Source: Hymenobacter chitinivorans DSM 11115 (GTDB taxonomy: Bacteria > Bacteroidota > Bacteroidia > Cytophagales > Hymenobacteraceae). Taken from it: DNA of 64,000 bases. The position numbers were made by a program, and so were the translations under genes. This document shows positions 60,585-64,000 of this stretch, piece by piece (within the stretch, counting starts at the first letter, position 1; every line of letters starts with the position of its first letter). The stretch spans positions 806,001 to 870,000 of the forward strand of contig NZ_PGFA01000001.1 in NCBI RefSeq assembly GCF_002797555.1, given 5' to 3'. The notes beneath the pieces are model-generated. The model was not told where the DNA came from. It was given only the letters and a program-made list of their open reading frames with translations, and searched no databases.

Positions 60585-61697
60585 TTGGTCGAGAAAATCA
60601 TCACGCTCGAAAACGTCTCTCTTGTCGACTTCCTCGGACCCGACAATCAGAACATCCGCCAGCTGGCCGCGGCCTTTCCCGGCAGCAAAATCATTTCGCG
60701 AGGCAACGAAATTAAGATTCAGGGGCAGACGCCCGTAATTGCCAGGATCAATGAAATCCTGTCGTCCCTAATCGAGCATTATCACCAATTCGGGCAAATT
60801 ACCGACCGCACCGTGGCCCAGTATCTGGCTTCGGCCGACGACGAAATGGAGGAGCGGCAGATTGCCATGACCTCCCCCGCCGACGTCATCGTATTCGGGG
60901 CCAAGGGCGGCGTTATCAAGGCCAAAACCCCCAACCAACAAAAGCTGGTGGACGCGGTGATGCGCAATGACCTGGTCTTTGCCCTGGGGCCGGCCGGTAC
61001 CGGCAAAACCTACATTTCGGTGGCTTTGGCCGTCCGGGCGCTGAAAAACAAGGAGGTCAAGAAAATCATCATTTCCCGTCCCGTAGTGGAAGCCGGCGAA
61101 AGCCTGGGCTTTTTGCCCGGCGACATGAAGGAAAAGGTGGACCCCTACCTGCGCCCGATTTATGACGCCCTGGAAGACATGATTCCGGCCGAAAAGCTGA
61201 AATTCTACCAGGAAAACAAGATCATCGAAATTGCCCCGTTGGCTTACATGCGCGGCCGTACGCTCAACAACGCCTTCGTGCTGCTCGACGAGGCCCAGAA
61301 CACCACGCCTTCCCAGCTGAAGATGTTCCTGACCCGCATGGGGCCCACGGCGAAAGTCATGGTGAACGGGGACCGGAGCCAGATTGACCTGCCCACCAAG
61401 CAGAAATCGGGCTTGATGCAGGCCCTGGACATTTTGAAAGACGTGCGCGGCATCGGCTTCGTGGAAATGAGTGCCGACGACGTGGTGCGCCACCGCTTGG
61501 TAAAGGAAATCGTGGTGGCCTACGACCGGCACGACGTGCAGGAGCAGCGCGACCAGGCCAACCGCCCCGTGCGCGAGGCCCGGCCCTACCGCTCCTCCAA
61601 CCCCGGCCAGGCGCCCGACCCGGCCCGCCACCCCGACGCCCGGCCCGAGAATGACGGCATGAGCAACCTACCCGTGAACCACGAGCAGCAGCTGTAA
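60585..61697 (+). CDS. phoH: PhoH-family ATPase
   Basis: The product has 370 residues. An N-terminal KH-like region (FLGPDNQNIRQLAAAFPGSK) precedes the PhoH ATPase core: Walker A FALGPAGTGKTYISVALAVR near residue 135, ISRPVVEAGESLGFLPGD, Walker B VLLDEAQNTTPSQLKMFLTR and GDRSQIDLP. A basic/Pro-rich tail follows residue 330. The family is linked to RNA metabolism and ribosome maturation with YbeY. No ATG precedes the conserved start; TTG 60585 (reading MVEKIITLENVSLVD) is the only plausible start and an in-frame TAA lies 11 codons upstream. Confidence 0.92.
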   Translation: MVEKIITLENVSLVDFLGPDNQNIRQLAAAFPGSKIISRGNEIKIQGQTPVIARINEILSSLIEHYHQFGQITDRTVAQYLASADDEMEERQIAMTSPADVIVFGAKGGVIKAKTPNQQKLVDAVMRNDLVFALGPAGTGKTYISVALAVRALKNKEVKKIIISRPVVEAGESLGFLPGDMKEKVDPYLRPIYDALEDMIPAEKLKFYQENKIIEIAPLAYMRGRTLNNAFVLLDEAQNTTPSQLKMFLTRMGPTAKVMVNGDRSQIDLPTKQKSGLMQALDILKDVRGIGFVEMSADDVVRHRLVKEIVVAYDRHDVQEQRDQANRPVREARPYRSSNPGQAPDPARHPDARPENDGMSNLPVNHEQQL

Positions 61698-61716
61698 GCT
61701 GGTTGCTTGAATGGCG

Positions 61717-61751
61717 AAAAGAACCACCGGCCCCGTCGGTGGTTCTTTTGT
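61717..61751 (+). terminator. Terminator of phoH
   Basis: AAAAGAACCACCG pairs with CGGTGGTTCTTTT over a 7-nt loop. Confidence 0.9.
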
Positions 61752-61813
61752 TTTAGCGCCGCGGGCTTTACTTTGTACTTCCACTTTGGCCTGCTGCAGG
61801 CTGTTTTACCGCT

Positions 61814-62254
61814 ATGATTACCGCTGAACCCGTTTCCGACCTGCGCGACCTGGACGCCGCTTTTACCATCCGTGAAACCGTGTTTGTGCACGAGCAGGGC
61901 GTGCCCGCCGACGCCGAGTACGACCTGCACGACCGGACCGACGCCCGCCACTACCTGGCCCGGGCCACCGACGGCACGCCCTGCGGGGCTGCCCGCTGGC
62001 GCACCACCGAGAATGGGGTGAAGCTGGAGCGGTTTGCCGTGCTGGAGCAGTTCCGCAACCAGGCTGTGGGCAGCGTGCTGCTCAAACGGGTGCTGGAAGA
62101 CGTGCAGGCCGCTCACCCCGAGGCTACCGTGTACCTGAACGCCCAGCTGCGGGCCATTCCGTTCTACGAGCGGCACGGCTTCCGCAAAGTCGGCGACCAG
62201 TTCACCGAGTGCGACATTGAGCACTTCAAGATGATCTGGACTAAACCCGATTAA
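61814..62254 (+). CDS. GNAT-family N-acetyltransferase
   Basis: The product has 146 residues. IRETVFVHEQGVPADAEYD is characteristic of the ElaA/YjcF-like GNAT subgroup; ERFAVLEQFRNQAVGSVLLK is motif A (acetyl-CoA pyrophosphate binding, Q/R-x-x-G-x-G type, here with QAVGS) and LNAQLRAIPFYERHGFRKVG is motif B. It acetylates an amine on an unknown substrate. The 62260 gene starts only 5 bp after its stop, suggesting an operon. Confidence 0.9.
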   Translation: MITAEPVSDLRDLDAAFTIRETVFVHEQGVPADAEYDLHDRTDARHYLARATDGTPCGAARWRTTENGVKLERFAVLEQFRNQAVGSVLLKRVLEDVQAAHPEATVYLNAQLRAIPFYERHGFRKVGDQFTECDIEHFKMIWTKPD

Positions 62255-62259
62255 TCAAG

Positions 62260-62712
62260 GTGAGATATACAGCAAGTGGGCCGCTGTTGCTAGCCCTGAT
62301 TTTCAGCAGTGCTTTTCAGTCGGGGCCGGCCGGGCGTATGGAGGCGGGGTATCGGTTGCACGGAGCTGTTGGCGGTACTACAATGGCGGCATTGTCGGCG
62401 TGGCGGGAGCTACAGAAGGCGGGTTTTAGCGACACCCTGGCTTCTGCTCAGTTAGATACCCTGCAGCAAGTTTTGAACCGGGCCAGTAGCAGCAGACATT
62501 GGCAGCAGAAGCTGGGTGGACGCTATGCGGCCGTGGAGCTGATTGTGGCTCGGCAATCCGTGCCATTGTTGGTTTCAGAGTCGGGCCGGCTGGTTGTGCT
62601 GCTTGATAAGTTGGGGCGAAGCACTGTTGCTCCCGGGCGCAATTACTTCATTGAGCATACAGCTGATCAAATCTGGCTGCGTCGCTTAGCCAGCGCCGCT
62701 ACGTCAGAATAA
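62260..62712 (+). CDS. Hypothetical secreted protein
   Basis: The product has 150 residues starting with GTG 62260, 5 bp after the GNAT stop. The N-terminus (GPLLLALIFSSAFQSGPAG) could be a signal peptide. The rest has alternating helices and strands (YAAVELIVARQSVPLLVSES, GRLVVLLDKLGRS), with no recognised family. No ATG is available near the N-terminus. Codon use is less GC-biased than neighbours. The tight spacing supports expression, but the gene is uncertain. Confidence 0.5.
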   Translation: MRYTASGPLLLALIFSSAFQSGPAGRMEAGYRLHGAVGGTTMAALSAWRELQKAGFSDTLASAQLDTLQQVLNRASSSRHWQQKLGGRYAAVELIVARQSVPLLVSESGRLVVLLDKLGRSTVAPGRNYFIEHTADQIWLRRLASAATSE

Positions 62713-62782
62713 GCAACTGCGGATTAGTTTGAGTATACTTGATGCGTTAAGCATTATTGTTAGTTACTCAGGCTATTTCGTT

Positions 62783-64000
62783 ATGATTCAGTGGGCTCCG
62801 TACGCCTTCGTGCGCCTGTTCCTGGCCTTGGCCGCCGGCGTGTTGACTTACCTGTATTTCGGAGCTGCCTTGCCGGACTTACGCTGGCCGTTGGCTGGCC
62901 TTACCGGAGTGTTTATTGCCCTACAAACCTGGGCCAGCCGGCAGCCAAACCCGGGGCCAACGGATGCGGCCGGTATGCTGGCCATCATCTGCCTGTTCGT
63001 AGCCGGCCTCACGCTTACCCAGCAGGCCACCGAAAAGCGCCGGTCCGAGCACCTGAGTCAGCTCACCGGGCCCATCGAGTTTTACCGCGCCGTGGTCGAC
63101 GACTACACCGTGGTGCGGCCCGCGACGTACGCCACCACCGTGCGGGTGTCGGCCGTGCGCGTGGCCGGGCAATGGCGGGCGGCGCTGGGCGGCATCCGGG
63201 TGTCGGTACCCCGCGACTCAGGCGTAACCCAGCCCCGCTACGGCGACGTCTGGCTCGTGCGTGGCGGTCCGGCTTCGGCTAAGGCCCCACTCAACCCCGG
63301 CGAATTTGACTACCGCCGCTACCTGAGCTACCACCAGGTCTACCACCAACAGTTCATCCACGCCGACCAGTACCGGCGCATTGCCTACCAGCCGCCGCTG
63401 TATGTGAAGGCCGTCAGCATGCGGGCCGCCCGGGTCCTCGACGCCGTTTTTCGGCAGTACGTGCATCAGAAGCGGGAATATGCCTTGGCTTCGGCTTTGG
63501 TGCTGGGTATCAAGGACGACGTGGACCAGGACACCAAGCAGGCTTACGCCAACACCGGCACCACCCACATTATGGCCGTTTCGGGGTTGCAGGTGGGCTT
63601 ACTATTCGGGGCCGTGACCTGGCTGCTGGGCCTCTTGCCGGGTCGGCGCGGGCCGTTGTTCCGGCTTACCACGGCGGCGCTGGGTTTGGCCGTTATCTGG
63701 AGCTACGCCTTCCTGACGGGCCTGTCGGCGTCGGTGCTGCGGGCGGCTGTCATGTTCACCTTCGTAATTCTGGCCCGGGCCACCGGACGGCAGAGCAATA
63801 TGTACAATACGCTGGCCGTGGCCGCCTTTTGCCTGCTCTGCTACGACCCGTACTTGTTGGCCGACGTGGGCTTTCAGCTTTCCTTTCTGGCCGTGCTCAG
63901 CATCGTCTACCTGCAGCCCCGCATTGCCGCCTGGGTTGATTTCAAGGATAAGGCCGCGGCCCGCATCCGGCCCTGGCAGCCCCGGGCGGTGCAACAGCTT
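62783..64000 (+). CDS. comEC: ComEC/Rec2-family competence protein, 5' part
   Basis: The first 406 codons, open at the window end. Two to three N-terminal transmembrane helices lead into a DUF4131-type soluble OB-like domain (about 85-190; FYRAVVDDYTVVRPATYATT, GDVWLVRGG, FDYRRYLSYHQVYHQQFI). The Competence domain then starts near residue 230: LVLGIKDDVDQDTKQAYANT, HIMAVSGLQVGLLFG (family HL-AVSG-H-G, here with Gln for the second His), LTGLSASVLRAAVMF and DVGFQLSFLAVLSI. It forms the inner-membrane DNA channel of natural transformation. The C-terminal MBL domain would lie beyond the window. Confidence 0.92.
   Translation, partial: MIQWAPYAFVRLFLALAAGVLTYLYFGAALPDLRWPLAGLTGVFIALQTWASRQPNPGPTDAAGMLAIICLFVAGLTLTQQATEKRRSEHLSQLTGPIEFYRAVVDDYTVVRPATYATTVRVSAVRVAGQWRAALGGIRVSVPRDSGVTQPRYGDVWLVRGGPASAKAPLNPGEFDYRRYLSYHQVYHQQFIHADQYRRIAYQPPLYVKAVSMRAARVLDAVFRQYVHQKREYALASALVLGIKDDVDQDTKQAYANTGTTHIMAVSGLQVGLLFGAVTWLLGLLPGRRGPLFRLTTAALGLAVIWSYAFLTGLSASVLRAAVMFTFVILARATGRQSNMYNTLAVAAFCLLCYDPYLLADVGFQLSFLAVLSIVYLQPRIAAWVDFKDKAAARIRPWQPRAVQQL

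Overview
The window is GC-rich, densely packed DNA from a member of the Bacteroidota. A Hymenobacter-like member of the Cytophagales is the best fit, which is an inference from the gene families. The supporting signs are a type IX secretion (T9SS) sorting tail, two TonB-dependent receptors with carboxypeptidase-regulatory plugs (one paired with a DUF4249 lipoprotein, one Oar-like), BshB1 of bacillithiol synthesis, Bacteroidota-type -7 boxes (TAnnTTTG) and an absence of Shine-Dalgarno signals. No phage, transposase, CRISPR array or rRNA was seen. One tRNA (Leu, CAA) is present.

Layout. 1-6.9 kb: the end of a minus-strand adaptor operon, fabG, a divergent FAD reductase, two paralogous TPR proteins and lpdA. 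6.9-11.7 kb: a minus-strand run of poorly known genes (membrane protein, small anchored protein, TPR lipoprotein, TonB-C-domain protein, EamA transporter). 11.8-16.2 kb: rarA, sppA and a purine nucleoside phosphorylase on the plus strand, with a 58-bp perfect palindrome between sppA and the phosphorylase. 16.3-20.6 kb: DUF4249/TonB receptor pair, thioredoxin, a secreted protein. 20.9-28.7 kb: HNH protein, DUF6687 protein, sbcD-sbcC, MBL-rhodanese enzyme. 28.8-35.1 kb: T9SS cargo protein, a four-repeat secreted protein, amino-acid permease, alpha/beta hydrolase, DUF2945. 35.3-43.8 kb: two amidohydrolase-like secreted proteins, an AT-rich island with a small gene, a ricin/PD40/OmpA fusion, DUF6929. 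44-47.9 kb: a minus-strand sulfur/thiol cluster. 48-56.4 kb: SGNH hydrolase, dctA, universal stress protein, SDR, Oar-like receptor. 56.4-64 kb: small hypotheticals, tRNA-Leu, hscB, SAM hydrolase, phoH, GNAT and the start of comEC.

The most notable unit is at 45.2-47.9 kb on the minus strand. A complete Bacteroidota promoter drives a SAM-I (S-box) riboswitch, then a leader of about 420 nt with a 27-bp tandem repeat, then a RimK-like ATP-grasp ligase and an LLM-class flavin monooxygenase resembling sulfone/sulfonate monooxygenases. bshB1 (bacillithiol deacetylase) and a hidden 80-residue gene follow downstream. I read this as a SAM-repressed sulfur-scavenging operon in which the role of the ATP-grasp enzyme is unknown. 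Other points of interest are a secreted protein made of four near-identical modules, an acidic heptad-repeat tract lying in frame just after a stop codon, three REP-like inverted elements, a recurring TTGTTRG heptamer repeat at gene ends, and promoters so close to start codons that the transcripts should be nearly leaderless.
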